Source: Mesorhizobium sp.
GTDB taxonomy: Bacteria; Pseudomonadota; Alphaproteobacteria; Rhizobiales; Rhizobiaceae
DNA length: 64,000 nucleotides
Assembly: GCF_017306545.1 (NCBI RefSeq)
Contig: NZ_JAFKID010000017.1
Coordinates: 1 to 64,000 of the forward strand
Direction: 5' to 3'
Shown here: positions 46,232 to 54,962 of the stretch, piece by piece
Layout of the letters: each line of letters begins with the position of its first letter
Numbering within the stretch: position 1 is the first letter of the stretch
Position numbers and translations under genes: made by a program
The notes under the pieces: model-generated
The model's database searches: none
What the model was told of the DNA's origin: nothing
What the model saw: only the letters and a program-made list of their open reading frames with translations

Positions 46232-47193
46232 GGCAGCCACCCCAGCCAGCGGGCGCGCAGCGTGCCGAGGATGCCTTTCGGGAAGAACAGCACCAGCAGG
46301 ATGAGCACGACGCCGACGATGAGCAGCCAGGCGGAGGTGAAGGAGCTTGCCGTGTCGGTGACGACATACATGACCAGCGTGCCCAGAAGCGGCCCGAGCG
46401 TCGTGGCGGCGCCGCCGAGCAGAACCCACAAGAGCGGCAGGATGGAATATTGCACGCCGGCGAAGTTGGCGCCGACATAGCCGAACAGCAGCGCGAAGGC
46501 GGCACCGGCGGCCGCCGAGATCGTGCCGGAGACGGTGACGGCGACAAGCTTGTTGGCGAAGGTGTCATAGCCCAACATCTTCGTGCGCTCCTCGTTCTCG
46601 CGGATCGCAACCAGAACGCGGCCATGGCGCGAGCGCACCAGCGCCGCCGTCATGAAAAGCGCCACAGCACACAGCGCCAGCGCCGTCATGTAGCGCACAG
46701 TCGGGTCGGTAAGGTCGAGGGCAACGGCGCCGAAGTTCAGCATGCGCGCCGTCTGCGGGATGACGAGGCCCTGGTCGCCACCGGTCCAGGCGGCGAAATA
46801 AATGAGGGAGAGCGCAAAGACTTGCGCGAACATCATGGTGACGATCATGAAGGCGACGCCGGAGGTGCGCAGCGCCAACAGGCCGATGACAACTGAAAGC
46901 ACGGCGCCGCAGGCCAACCCGCTGACAAAGGCCAGCGGCACACCGAGCCCGAAATGCACGACCCCCAGGCCGGCGCCGTACATGCCGGCGGCGAAGAACA
47001 TGGCATGGCCGAGGCTGAGCAGGCCGGCATAGCCGAACAGCACATTGTAGCCCATGGCGAAGACCGCCAGCACGAGAATGCGCGCCATCAGCCCGTGATA
47101 GTAAGCCGGCAGCACGAAGTTCAGCGCGAACAGGGCCGCGAGCACGGCAAGGTGCAGGGCGTAGATCTTAGCCGGCTTGTCCTGCCCGCTCAT
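46228..47193 (-). CDS. livM: Branched-chain amino acid-type ABC transporter permease
   Basis: A 321-residue inner membrane permease with eight or more helices. The LivM hallmark is GYNVLFGYAGLLSLGHAMFF near residue 47, followed by RENEERTKMLGYDTFANKL near residue 197, the coupling loop. It overlaps livG and livH by four bases each, so the whole set is translated as a block. Confidence 0.94.
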   Translation of the reverse strand: MSGQDKPAKIYALHLAVLAALFALNFVLPAYYHGLMARILVLAVFAMGYNVLFGYAGLLSLGHAMFFAAGMYGAGLGVVHFGLGVPLAFVSGLACGAVLSVVIGLLALRTSGVAFMIVTMMFAQVFALSLIYFAAWTGGDQGLVIPQTARMLNFGAVALDLTDPTVRYMTALALCAVALFMTAALVRSRHGRVLVAIRENEERTKMLGYDTFANKLVAVTVSGTISAAAGAAFALLFGYVGANFAGVQYSILPLLWVLLGGAATTLGPLLGTLVMYVVTDTASSFTSAWLLIVGVVLILLVLFFPKGILGTLRARWLGWLP

Positions 47194-48071
47194 CGTGGCG
47201 CCGTCCCGAACAGGCCCTGTGGGCGGAACACCAGCACCAGCGCCACCGCCAGCGTGGCGATCATCTTGGCGAGCGTCGGCGAAAAGAACATCGAGACGAC
47301 GCCGTCGGAGACGCCGATCAGCACGGCCGCCACCACCGTGCCGCGCAGCGAACCGAGGCCGCCGATGATGACGACGATGAAGGAAAGCAGCAGCGGGTCC
47401 TGCCCCATCAGGTAATGCGCCTGGCTGATCGGCACGATCAGGACGGCGGCAAGGGCTGCCAGCATGGCGCCGAGCGCGAAGACGCCGGCATAGACACGCC
47501 CGACCGGGATGCCGAAGGCCTGCGCCGTCTCGCTGTCATATTGCGTGGCGCGCATGGTGAGCCCGATCTTCGTGCGCGTCAGCACCAGCCAGGTGGCAAT
47601 CAACAGCAGAGCGGCGGCGGCGATGATGGAGAGCTTGTAGGCCGAATAGCCGAACCACGGCAGCGACAGGCGATAGCTGAAGGGCGGCGCCACCGGCCGC
47701 GCCTCCGGGCCGTAGAAAGTCAGCGCAAGCTGCTGGATGACATAGAGCAGGCCGATGGTGGCGACGATGGTGGATTCAGGATTGTATTTGAGCCGCGACA
47801 GCACCAGCCGTTCGGCCAGCCATGCCACCGCGCCGACGATCAGCGGCGCGATCACCAGCGCGGCGACGAAGCCGAGCGCCGGATGACCGCCCAGCGCGTT
47901 CGCCACCGCCCAGGCCAGCACCGCACCCAGCATGAAGAACTCGCCGTGCGCGACGTTGACGATGCGCATGACCCCGAAGACCAGCGACAGGCCGAGCGCC
48001 GTCAGCGACAGAACAGCGGCGGTGACGAGGCCTTCGAGGACAGCCAGAAGAAGATGCGGACCGAAAGCCAT
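47190..48071 (-). CDS. livH: Branched-chain amino acid-type ABC transporter permease
   Basis: A 293-residue inner membrane permease with eight helices. The LivH hallmark GLSLVFGVMRIVNVAHGEFF lies near residue 27, and RATQYDSETAQAFGIPVGRV near residue 172. The ATG at 48071 directly follows the toxin stop codon with no gap, so its translation depends on ribosomes leaving the toxin gene or on a GAGG inside the toxin end. In most genomes livH follows the binding protein directly. Confidence 0.93.
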   Translation of the reverse strand: MAFGPHLLLAVLEGLVTAAVLSLTALGLSLVFGVMRIVNVAHGEFFMLGAVLAWAVANALGGHPALGFVAALVIAPLIVGAVAWLAERLVLSRLKYNPESTIVATIGLLYVIQQLALTFYGPEARPVAPPFSYRLSLPWFGYSAYKLSIIAAAALLLIATWLVLTRTKIGLTMRATQYDSETAQAFGIPVGRVYAGVFALGAMLAALAAVLIVPISQAHYLMGQDPLLLSFIVVIIGGLGSLRGTVVAAVLIGVSDGVVSMFFSPTLAKMIATLAVALVLVFRPQGLFGTAPR

Positions 48072-48365
48072 TCAGGCGTCGTCCTCGGCGACCGGCGGCC
48101 ACTGGCGGGCGGTGTGGACGATTGAAAGGATGAACACCGTCTCTCCGGTTAGCTGATAGACGATCCGGTAGCTAGGATGCGGAATGGCTTCGCGCGTTCC
48201 AGCAATAGCGCCCTGCCGGCCCATGAAGGGTTGCGATTTCAGATATGACGCAGTCGTCTCGATACGCTTGCGGACATGCTTCGCCGCTGCGGGATTGTCG
48301 ACCCAGATATAGGATACGATGTCGCCGAGCTCGCGTTTCGCTTGGGCGGTCCAGACCGACTTCAC
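48072..48365 (-). CDS. ParE/RelE-type toxin
   Basis: A 97-residue basic protein of the ParE/RelE plasmid-stabilisation family. Typical features are WTAQAKRELGDIVSYIW near the start, KHVRKRIETTASYLKSQPFMGR in the middle, and PHPSYRIVYQLTGETVFILSIVHTARQWP at the end (key part YRIVYQ...ILSIVHTARQW). Family toxins poison gyrase (ParE) or cut mRNA on ribosomes (RelE); the ending HTARQW is closer to the ParE side. The start overlaps the antitoxin stop by four bases. It lies between a binding-protein gene and livH, an unusual site for such a pair. Confidence 0.9.
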   Translation of the reverse strand: MKSVWTAQAKRELGDIVSYIWVDNPAAAKHVRKRIETTASYLKSQPFMGRQGAIAGTREAIPHPSYRIVYQLTGETVFILSIVHTARQWPPVAEDDA

Positions 48366-48646
48366 TCGGCGGCCTCACGGCCCTTGCGTTCGAGATCCGC
48401 GATCAATTGATCCATATGAGTCTGAACCTCTTCGTGGCTGTATGTCCGCCCCGCAGCTATATCCGCCCGCGACTTTTCCACCTTGCGGCGCAGGAATTCG
48501 ACATACGCCCTGTCCTGCTGGACATAATCGCGCATGAATTCGCGCACGATCTGCGAAGCCGGGCGGTCGGCGGCGGCAGCGGCGGCCATGAAGGCGTCGC
48601 GCAGTTCCGGTTCCAGCTTCATGGTGAAGACGGCTTCCTTTGCCAT
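48362..48646 (-). CDS. Ribbon-helix-helix-type antitoxin
   Basis: A 94-residue protein preceding the toxin gene, as in parDE order. The N-terminus EAVFTMKLEPELRDAFMAAA followed by ADRPASQIVREFMRDYV has the strand-helix-helix pattern of RHH DNA-binding proteins. The C-terminal half is acidic and helical (YSHEEVQTHMDQLIADLERK) and should wrap the toxin. AAAGGAG lies ten bases before the ATG. It should bind the palindrome just upstream and repress its own operon. Confidence 0.87.
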   Translation of the reverse strand: MAKEAVFTMKLEPELRDAFMAAAAAADRPASQIVREFMRDYVQQDRAYVEFLRRKVEKSRADIAAGRTYSHEEVQTHMDQLIADLERKGREAAE

Positions 48647-48662
48647 GGCAAAGCTCCTTTTC

Positions 48663-48704
48663 GATACTGACGGCGTATATACGCCGTCAGTATCCTGGCA
48701 GCAA
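48663..48704 (-). promoter_or_regulatory. Toxin-antitoxin promoter inside a perfect 32-bp palindrome
   Basis: 48663-48694 is a perfect palindrome with half-site GATACTGACGGCGTAT. Its centre TATATA (48681-48676) is a -10 element, with a TTGCTG -35 (48704-48699) exactly 17 bases away on the minus strand. An RHH antitoxin bound here would cover the -10, giving classic autoregulation. The lack of a loop and of a T-tract argues against a terminator. Confidence 0.85.
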
Positions 48705-48711
48705 GGAAAGC

Positions 48712-50016
48712 TTACAGCGGCTGGGTGGTGTAGTCGGCCTCCGGCTCGTACATGCCGTCCTCGATCGCCGTCTTATGGACGACGTTGAGTTTGCCGCCCT
48801 CCAGCTTGGAGATGTTCTGGCTGCCGAAGACCTGATGGATCTTGCCGTTGAACACCTTCTTGCCCTGCGGGTGCTCCGGCCCTTCGGCGAACTCGGTCAG
48901 CGCCTCGGTCGCCTCGACCAGCTTGGCGCGGTCCTGCGGCCCCTTGTAGGACGCATCCTCCATCGCCTTCTTGATGACGTAGAGCGTTTCCCAGCAGCCG
49001 AACATATGGGCGGCGGTGGAGACGTCCTTGGGATCGCCCACCGCTGCACCGTTGTCGTCGATGCCGACGGCGGCGCGATAGGCCTTTTCCGCCTCGCTGT
49101 CGTTGGCTTGAGCGTAGCGCGGCGAGCCTTCCCAGAAATGGCTGCCGTCGAGATATTCGAGACCGGGGCTGTTGATGTCGACGGCTTCCAGCGAATCAAT
49201 GAAGCCGAACAGCTTCGGGCCGCTGGAGCCGTAGAAATCGCCGAGTTCCTTGACGAAGGTGAGCACCGCCGGACCGACCATGACGTGGTAGATCGCCTCT
49301 GTCCCGGCCGGAATCTGCGGAAAGTATTTCGTGAAGGAGGATTCCGTCGGCGGAATGGCGATCTTGGCGACCACCTGGCCGCCGGCCTTCTCCAGCGCCG
49401 GCGGCAGGTAGTCGCGGTGATCGTAGCCGAAGGCGTAGTCGGGGAAGACCATGGTGACTTTCTTGCCGGCATTGGCGGCGATCCATGGCGCCACCGCCGT
49501 GACCTGCGCGCGCACGTCGGTGATGCCGGGTTGCAGGCACCAGCGATTCAGCTTGCCGGACGCCACATGGTAGCCTTCCGAAACGACGTAATAAGGCACT
49601 TTCAGTTCGCCGGCGGTCGGCGCCGAAGCGATGACGACGTTGGAAAACAGCGTGCCGTAGACGATGTCGCACTTGTGCTGGTTGGTCAGCTTGGCCACGA
49701 CCTCGGCGCCGCGTGCGGCGTCGGTGCCGTCGTCCTCCACCACGATCTCGACCTGGCGGCCGTTGATGCCGCCGGCGGCGTTGATGGCCTTGACGGCGGC
49801 GTTGGTGGTGCGCTCGTACCAGCGGCCGTAGGCGGCGCCGATGCCGGTGCGGTGCGCCTGGAAGCCGATCCGGATCGGCTCGGAGCTTTGAGCCTGCGCA
49901 TAGCGCACGAAGCCCGGCGCCGCCGCCAGCCCGGCGCCGGCGGCCAGGCCCTTCAGGGCCGTGCGGCGGTTCAGCCGCTGCCCGGAGAGGTCGAAAAATC
50001 CCTTGCGGTCAGTCAT
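48712..50016 (-). CDS. Branched-chain amino acid/amide-type ABC substrate-binding protein
   Basis: A 434-residue periplasmic binding protein of the Leu/Ile/Val-AmiC-FmdD group. The N-terminus contains RRTALKGLAAGAGLAAAPGF, a twin-arginine-like export signal, with cleavage near AQA (about residue 43). The mature part IRIGFQAHRTGIGAAYGRW, then INGRQVEIVVEDDGTD, is typical. The long length and sequence are closer to the urea/amide branch than to LivJ, so the ligand may be an amide or short peptide-like compound. The ATG at 50016 follows GGGG; a GTG one codon earlier is possible. Confidence 0.9.
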   Translation of the reverse strand: MTDRKGFFDLSGQRLNRRTALKGLAAGAGLAAAPGFVRYAQAQSSEPIRIGFQAHRTGIGAAYGRWYERTTNAAVKAINAAGGINGRQVEIVVEDDGTDAARGAEVVAKLTNQHKCDIVYGTLFSNVVIASAPTAGELKVPYYVVSEGYHVASGKLNRWCLQPGITDVRAQVTAVAPWIAANAGKKVTMVFPDYAFGYDHRDYLPPALEKAGGQVVAKIAIPPTESSFTKYFPQIPAGTEAIYHVMVGPAVLTFVKELGDFYGSSGPKLFGFIDSLEAVDINSPGLEYLDGSHFWEGSPRYAQANDSEAEKAYRAAVGIDDNGAAVGDPKDVSTAAHMFGCWETLYVIKKAMEDASYKGPQDRAKLVEATEALTEFAEGPEHPQGKKVFNGKIHQVFGSQNISKLEGGKLNVVHKTAIEDGMYEPEADYTTQPL

Positions 50017-50172
50017 CACGGTTCCCCTTTATTGTCGACGTAGACCAACGGACGAAGCGAGCGTCACGCCTCCTTGCAGGAGCGCAAATTCGCTTGTGTA
50101 CAAACTAAATCATCAAAGCCGAACCCTGACAAGCGAGCTTTCCGTTGCGGCAGTTCGGACACCCCGCTTTCG

Positions 50173-51741
50173 TCAGACCGCCGGCGTCGACAGCAGCCAC
50201 AGGCCGAAGACGGTATAGGCGATCATCAGCAAGGTCAGCGGCAACTGGCTGAGCGCTGCCCGGCCGGCATCGGCATGCAGCCGGTCGGCAAGTCCGTGCG
50301 CGACGAACACGGCCAGCATATGGCCGAGCACGATGGCGCCGGCTTCGACGTTCCACAGCCACCAGGCCGATTGCGCGCCGGCGGCGACACCGGCCGCGAC
50401 CTGCATGTCGGCCGTGCCGAACAGGTCCCAACCGCGCGCGAAAGGATCGGACAGCGCGGCAACCGCATATTGTCCGTCGACCAGCAGCGCCGTCAGGTAG
50501 TGAGCGACGTGGTAGGCGAGCGCGATCGGCACGATCGACCACACCAGCAAGCCGGCCGCACGGCCGGGCTCAATGCTGCTGCCGGCGGCGCGCTGGCCCA
50601 GCCACACGGCAAGCAGGTAAGCGCCGGCAAGCAGCACGAAGGTCAGCCCGAGGCCGAAGGTGCCGATGCCCATCAGCGCCGTGCGGCCCGGAAATTCGAG
50701 CGGATTGACGCCGAAACGACCAAGCCAGAAAAAGGTTTTCGCCAGCCCGTCGAAGGAGACGGAGGAAAGCGCCAGGAGGATGAAGGCGATGCCGCTCGCC
50801 GACAGGGGCGCCACTCCCCAAAGCTTGGCGCCGGGAAGGCACAGGCTGAGCCGGCGACCCTTGCGCTCGACGATGCCGAAGCGCGCGACCATGGCCAGAA
50901 ACAGCGTCAGGAACTCGCCCCGCCGTGTCCACGGGCGATAGCCGAAGGCGAGCATGGCGACGAAGGAGGCCAGCCAGTAGAGACCGGCGGCGGTCGCCAG
51001 CCGGGCGGGATCGTCGGGCGCCGGATCGACCAGTTCGAACCAGGCGAAGGCGAAGAACAGGACAAAGGCCGGCCAGCAGCCGAGCCGGGCCGGCAGGCGC
51101 ATCGGCGCGCGGGGACCGAGCAGGCCGGCGGCGAGGCGCCAGGGGCCGTACCAGGGGTTGAGCCAGCGCCAGACGTCGCCGAACACGCCCTGCACCAGAA
51201 CAAGGCCCGCCCAAAGCAGCGTCCAGATCGTCAGCGGCAGCGGATTGGAGAGCGGGTCGCGGCTGCCGAAGAAGCCGGCGGCGACCAGCATCGCAAAGCC
51301 GGCAAAGGAAAGCAGGGAGACGGCGAAACGCAGCCCTTCCCCCGCCTCGACCAAGGGCAGGCGGCCGCGCCACAGGCGCGCCGGCAGATCGGGCGGAAGC
51401 AGCGCCAGCACAAGGAACGACGCCGCCACCGCCACCGCGCCGCCGAGAAGGTAGTAGCCGGTCGGCAGGAGCAGAACATGGCCGCGATCGGAGGCATGAG
51501 CGAAGGCGGATGTGGGGAGAAGGGACGTGGCGGCTATCAGAATAGGGAGACGGAATAACGGCTTTCCGAGCCCATTCGCATATGATGGAGCGCCCCCACC
51601 CCTAACCCCTCCCCACAAGGGGGAGGGGGACTTTGCGGCTCCGCCAGGACATGCCAGCGTTGGCAATTTTAGACGAAACAGCGACGTCGGCGTCTCCCTC
51701 CCCCTTGTGGGGAGGGGACCGGGGTGGGGGTGCGACGCCAT
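50173..51741 (-). CDS. Polytopic membrane protein of unknown function; start unclear
   Basis: About 460 residues form a membrane protein with some ten to twelve helices, beginning with a signal-like segment FRLPILIAATSLLPTSAFAHA near 51555 and ending at 50173. I do not recognise a named family; WYGPWRLAAGLLGPR, WFELVDPAPDDPARL and the many aromatic residues recall integral proteins annotated as hypothetical in rhizobia. The only in-frame ATG (51741) lies inside the repeat 51576-51747, so the first ~55 codons are repeat sequence. No credible ATG, GTG or TTG with a ribosome site lies between the repeat and the signal segment. Either the repeat supplies the start, or the gene's own start was lost. 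Confidence 0.7.
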   Translation of the reverse strand: MASHPHPGPLPTRGRETPTSLFRLKLPTLACPGGAAKSPSPLWGGVRGGGAPSYANGLGKPLFRLPILIAATSLLPTSAFAHASDRGHVLLLPTGYYLLGGAVAVAASFLVLALLPPDLPARLWRGRLPLVEAGEGLRFAVSLLSFAGFAMLVAAGFFGSRDPLSNPLPLTIWTLLWAGLVLVQGVFGDVWRWLNPWYGPWRLAAGLLGPRAPMRLPARLGCWPAFVLFFAFAWFELVDPAPDDPARLATAAGLYWLASFVAMLAFGYRPWTRRGEFLTLFLAMVARFGIVERKGRRLSLCLPGAKLWGVAPLSASGIAFILLALSSVSFDGLAKTFFWLGRFGVNPLEFPGRTALMGIGTFGLGLTFVLLAGAYLLAVWLGQRAAGSSIEPGRAAGLLVWSIVPIALAYHVAHYLTALLVDGQYAVAALSDPFARGWDLFGTADMQVAAGVAAGAQSAWWLWNVEAGAIVLGHMLAVFVAHGLADRLHADAGRAALSQLPLTLLMIAYTVFGLWLLSTPAV

Positions 51742-51747
51742 ATGCGA
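51576..51747 (-). repeat. MITE-like element, copy 1
   Basis: A 172-bp block with ends TCGCATATG (51576-51584) and CATATGCGA (51739-51747). Inside are GC-rich inverted arms (CCCCTCCCCACAAGGGGGAG at one side, CCCTCCCCCTTGTGGGGAGG at the other) and a core of about 65 bases. Copy 2 at 55594-55763 has the same arms in opposite orientation and a partly different core. It has no gene of its own and overlaps the 5' end of the membrane-protein frame. Confidence 0.8.
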
Positions 51748-51762
51748 TTACCTGCCGACGCC

Positions 51763-53064
51763 TCACACCTTCACCAGCTGCCGCACCCGGTCTTCCTCGC
51801 CGAAAATGCGCAGGTAGCGGGCGATTTCCTTCTTGTCGCCGGTGGCCTTTTCGGGATTGTCGGAGAGCTTCACCGCCGGGCGGCCGTTCGCCTCCGTCAC
51901 CTTGCAGACCAGCGAGATAGGGTTCAGCCGGTCGGTCGGCGTCGGCGCGCAATCCTCGAAATCGTTGGTCAGGTTGGTGCCCCAGCCGAAGGCCATGCGC
52001 ACCTTGCCCTCGAAATGCCTGTAGGTGTCGATGATGGTGTCGACCTCCAGCCCGTCGGAGAAGATCAACAGCTTCTTCTCCGGGTCCTCGCCCTTCTCGC
52101 GCCACCAGGCAATGATCTTCTCGCCACCTTCGATGGGCGGAGCGCTGTCGGGGCGGAAGCCGGTCCAGTCGGCCACCCAGTCGGGTGCGTCGCGCAGGAA
52201 GGCCGCGGTGCCGAAGGCGTCCGGCAAAACGATCAGCAAATTGCCGCCGTAGTAGCGCTGCCAGTCCTGGAGCACCTTGTAAGGGGCCGCCCTCACTTCC
52301 TTTTCGGAATTGGCAAGGGCCGCCAGCACCATCGGCAATTCATGCGCGTTGGTGCCGAGCGCCTCGAGATCGGTGTCCATGGCGAGCTTGACGTTGGAGG
52401 TGCCGCTGAAGGCCTCGCCGATGCCTTCCTTCAGCGCTTCCACGCACCAGCGCTGCCACAGGAAGGAGTGACGGCGGCGCGTGCCGAAGTCGGAAATGTT
52501 GATGCCGGGAAGCTTCTTCAGCAGCTCGGTCTTGGCCCACATCTTGGCCTTGGCGCGGGCGTAAAGCACGTCGAGCGCGAAGGGACCGAAGCGCCGCATG
52601 GCGGCGCGCGAGCGCAGTTCGTTGATGATGGCGAGCGCCGGGATCTCCCACAGCGTCGTCAGCATCCAAGGGCCCGCGAAGGTCAGCTCGAACTGGCCGT
52701 CGCGCTTTTCCAGATGGTATTGCGGCAAGCGGAAATCCTCCAGCCAGGCGAGGAATTCCGGTTCGAAGATCTGCTTGCGGCCATAGAAGGTGTTACCGCC
52801 CAGCCAGATCATCTCCTTCTTGGAAAAGCGCAGCGTGCGGGCGTGGTCGAGCTGCTCGCGCAGTTCGCCGATGTCGATCTCGTCGGCCAGCCTGACCGGG
52901 CTGCGGTTGATGAGCGAGAAGGTGGCCTCGACCTTGGGATACATGCCCCAGATCATTTGCAGCATCAGAAGCTTGTAGAAATCCGTGTCGAGCAGGCTGC
53001 GCACGATCGGATCGAGCTTCCAGGTATGGTTGTAGACACGCCGTGCGATGTCGGTCTTGGTCAT
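51763..53064 (-). CDS. pncB: Nicotinate phosphoribosyltransferase
   Basis: Makes nicotinate mononucleotide from nicotinate, PRPP and ATP in the NAD salvage pathway. The 433-residue protein has [20 protein letters not shown] near the start, the autophosphorylated His block [15 protein letters not shown] near residue 188, and the phosphate-binding C-terminal segment [12 protein letters not shown] with [10 protein letters not shown]. The length is normal for PncB. It stands alone between a membrane protein and a MATE exporter, probably with its own promoter in the 184-base gap upstream. Confidence 0.96.
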   Translation of the reverse strand: MTKTDIARRVYNHTWKLDPIVRSLLDTDFYKLLMLQMIWGMYPKVEATFSLINRSPVRLADEIDIGELREQLDHARTLRFSKKEMIWLGGNTFYGRKQIFEPEFLAWLEDFRLPQYHLEKRDGQFELTFAGPWMLTTLWEIPALAIINELRSRAAMRRFGPFALDVLYARAKAKMWAKTELLKKLPGINISDFGTRRRHSFLWQRWCVEALKEGIGEAFSGTSNVKLAMDTDLEALGTNAHELPMVLAALANSEKEVRAAPYKVLQDWQRYYGGNLLIVLPDAFGTAAFLRDAPDWVADWTGFRPDSAPPIEGGEKIIAWWREKGEDPEKKLLIFSDGLEVDTIIDTYRHFEGKVRMAFGWGTNLTNDFEDCAPTPTDRLNPISLVCKVTEANGRPAVKLSDNPEKATGDKKEIARYLRIFGEEDRVRQLVKV

Positions 53065-53248
53065 GGTCCGGCCTCAGGTCGTCGTGACGGTTCACGGTTG
53101 TCCGCGACAGGCCTCTTAGCATCGAATCGCAAAAAACGCTGCCCGCTTTGGCGCTGGTCCAGAAAAAACCCGATGGCTTGCGCCGTGCGGTTTCCTGTCC
53201 GGGCGCAGCTCGAAAGCGGCATCAGCGGGCGTTCCGGCCGGGGGAGAC

Positions 53249-54649
53249 TCAACCGAAATCGGGCAACCGGTCACGCCGCAGCCAGCGCACCAGAAGCAGG
53301 ATCGCCACCGACGCCAGGCCAACCGACAGCCCGATCCAGATGCCGCCGCCCTGGAAATCGAAATGGAAGGCCAGCACCACGCCGAGCGGCAGGCCGATGC
53401 CCCAATAGCCGATGGCGGCGTAGATCATCGGCACGGTGGTGTCGTGCAGGCCGCGCAGCATGCCCGAGGCCACCGCCTGCGCGCCGTCGAAGATCTGAAA
53501 CAGCGCGGCGAAGGCGAGGAACGAAACCGCCAGTGCGATGACACGCGCGTTGGCGGGATCGGCAAGGTCGATGAAGGCACTGATCAGCGTTCGCGGCCAC
53601 AGCACCATCACCAGCGCCATCAGCGCCATGAAGGAGACGCCGAGCACATAGGCCGCCCAGCCGGCGCGGCTCACCCCTTCCCGGTCGCGGGCACCGTAGG
53701 CGAGGCCGACGCGCACCGTCACCGCCTGGTTGAGCCCCAGCGGCACCATGAAGGTGACGGAGGCGATTTGCAGCGCGATGGCGTGCGCGGCCAGCTGCTC
53801 GGCGCCGATCAGGCCCATCAGCAGCGCCGCGGCGTTGAAGATCGTCACCTCGAAAGCAAGGATGCCGGCGATCGGCAGGCCTAGCCTGAGCAGGCCCCAG
53901 AAACGCGGCCAGTCGGCGCGCCAGAAACGGCCGAACAAGCGGTAGCGGCGGAACTGCCGCTCGACCAGAACCACCACCGCCATGCCGGCGAACATCAGGA
54001 CCGAGGAAAGCGTGGTGGCGATGCCCGAGCCGGCGATGCCCATGGCCGGAAAACCGAAATGGCCGAACATGAACAGCCAGTTGAAGCAAGCATTGGCCGC
54101 CACGGCGGCGAAGACGATGACCAGCGCCCAGCCCGGCCGCTCCAGCGCCGAGATGAAGGAACGCAGGATGATATAGCCGTAGAAGGGCAGCACCGCCCAT
54201 TGCAGCCAGTGCAGGTAGACGCCCGCCTTGTGCGCCAGTTCAGGTTCCTGGCCCATGGCGAGCAACAGCGCCTCGCCATGCCACAGCACGAGCCAGATCG
54301 GGATCGAGACGAGAACCGCCTGCCACAGACCCTGGCGCACGGTGCGGCGGATATCGCGCACCGAGTGGCGCTTGCGGCCGAGTTCGCTCGCCATCATCGG
54401 CGAGGTGGCGAGCATCAGGCCAAGGCCGAAGATCATCAGCATGAAATAGAGATTGGAGCCGAGAGCGCCGCCGGCCAGCGTCTCGGGCCCGAGACGGCCC
54501 ATCATCATGACGTCGGTGGCCGTCATCGCCGTCTGGCCGAGATTGGTCAGCACCATGGGCCAGGCGAGCGCGACCGTCGCCTTGACTTCGGAGCGCCAGA
54601 GACTTCCCGGTGCCCTCGCGCCGGCTTCCATCGCAGTCATGTTCGCCAT
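53249..54649 (-). CDS. MATE family efflux transporter (NorM type)
   Basis: A 466-residue inner membrane exporter with twelve helices in two homologous bundles, first helix around WPMVLTNLGQTAMTATDVMM near residue 30. NorM/YdhE-type features are LGPETLAGGALGSNLYF and VRVGLAYGARDREGVSRAGW near residue 270. It should expel cationic drugs or metabolites against Na+ or H+. The start is uncertain among ATGs at 54649, 54640 and 54631. It is divergent from the histidine phosphatase, with a repeat in the gap. Confidence 0.92.
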   Translation of the reverse strand: MANMTAMEAGARAPGSLWRSEVKATVALAWPMVLTNLGQTAMTATDVMMMGRLGPETLAGGALGSNLYFMLMIFGLGLMLATSPMMASELGRKRHSVRDIRRTVRQGLWQAVLVSIPIWLVLWHGEALLLAMGQEPELAHKAGVYLHWLQWAVLPFYGYIILRSFISALERPGWALVIVFAAVAANACFNWLFMFGHFGFPAMGIAGSGIATTLSSVLMFAGMAVVVLVERQFRRYRLFGRFWRADWPRFWGLLRLGLPIAGILAFEVTIFNAAALLMGLIGAEQLAAHAIALQIASVTFMVPLGLNQAVTVRVGLAYGARDREGVSRAGWAAYVLGVSFMALMALVMVLWPRTLISAFIDLADPANARVIALAVSFLAFAALFQIFDGAQAVASGMLRGLHDTTVPMIYAAIGYWGIGLPLGVVLAFHFDFQGGGIWIGLSVGLASVAILLLVRWLRRDRLPDFG

Positions 54650-54847
54650 CCATATGCGGCGCATCGGCAAAACACCGGAAGCCGCACAAATCCGCCCGCA
54701 GGGTCGTCGCCGCGGGCACAAGACGCGGCTTGTCTACGAAATGGCGCGAAATGACAAGGGGCTCGGGGACGCAAGCGATGGGCCAGGTATCGTGCCCGGC
54801 GCCGTTGCATTTGCGGCAAACGCCTGCGACGAAGGGATTTTCGGCGC

Positions 54848-54955
54848 TGGAGCAATTCCAGCAAAAGTGCGCAGCGGTTTTGCGTTCGGAATTGCGTAAA
54901 CACAAAGAGATAGACCATCTCCGCGATTCGGAGAAAAGCGGAAATGGTCTAGGAG
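54848..54955 (+). repeat. Rhizobial intergenic repeat with hairpins
   Basis: The block runs GAGCAATTCCAGC...GCGGTTTTGCG...GGAATTGCGTAAACAC and then AGACCATCTCCGC-GATTC-GGAGAAAAGCGGAAATGGTCT. GAGCAATTCC pairs with GGAATTGC, and AGACCAT with ATGGTCT. I know near-identical sequences from many Mesorhizobium intergenic regions. It fills most of the 313-base gap between the MATE and phosphatase genes and ends just before the phosphatase ribosome site AGGAGG. Confidence 0.8.
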
Positions 54956-54962
54956 GCTGCAT

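Noticed and set aside
44790-46625. A 611-codon minus-strand frame ending as livF
   Set aside because: Only the last 237 codons are LivF. The upstream part is an out-of-frame reading of livG and livM.
48663-48694. Terminator of the liv binding-protein gene
   Set aside because: Perfect palindrome without loop or T-tract and with a well-spaced promoter inside; an operator explains it better.
51724-53541. A 605-codon open frame on the plus strand opposite pncB
   Set aside because: Antisense shadow of pncB that also crosses a repeat and an intergenic gap.
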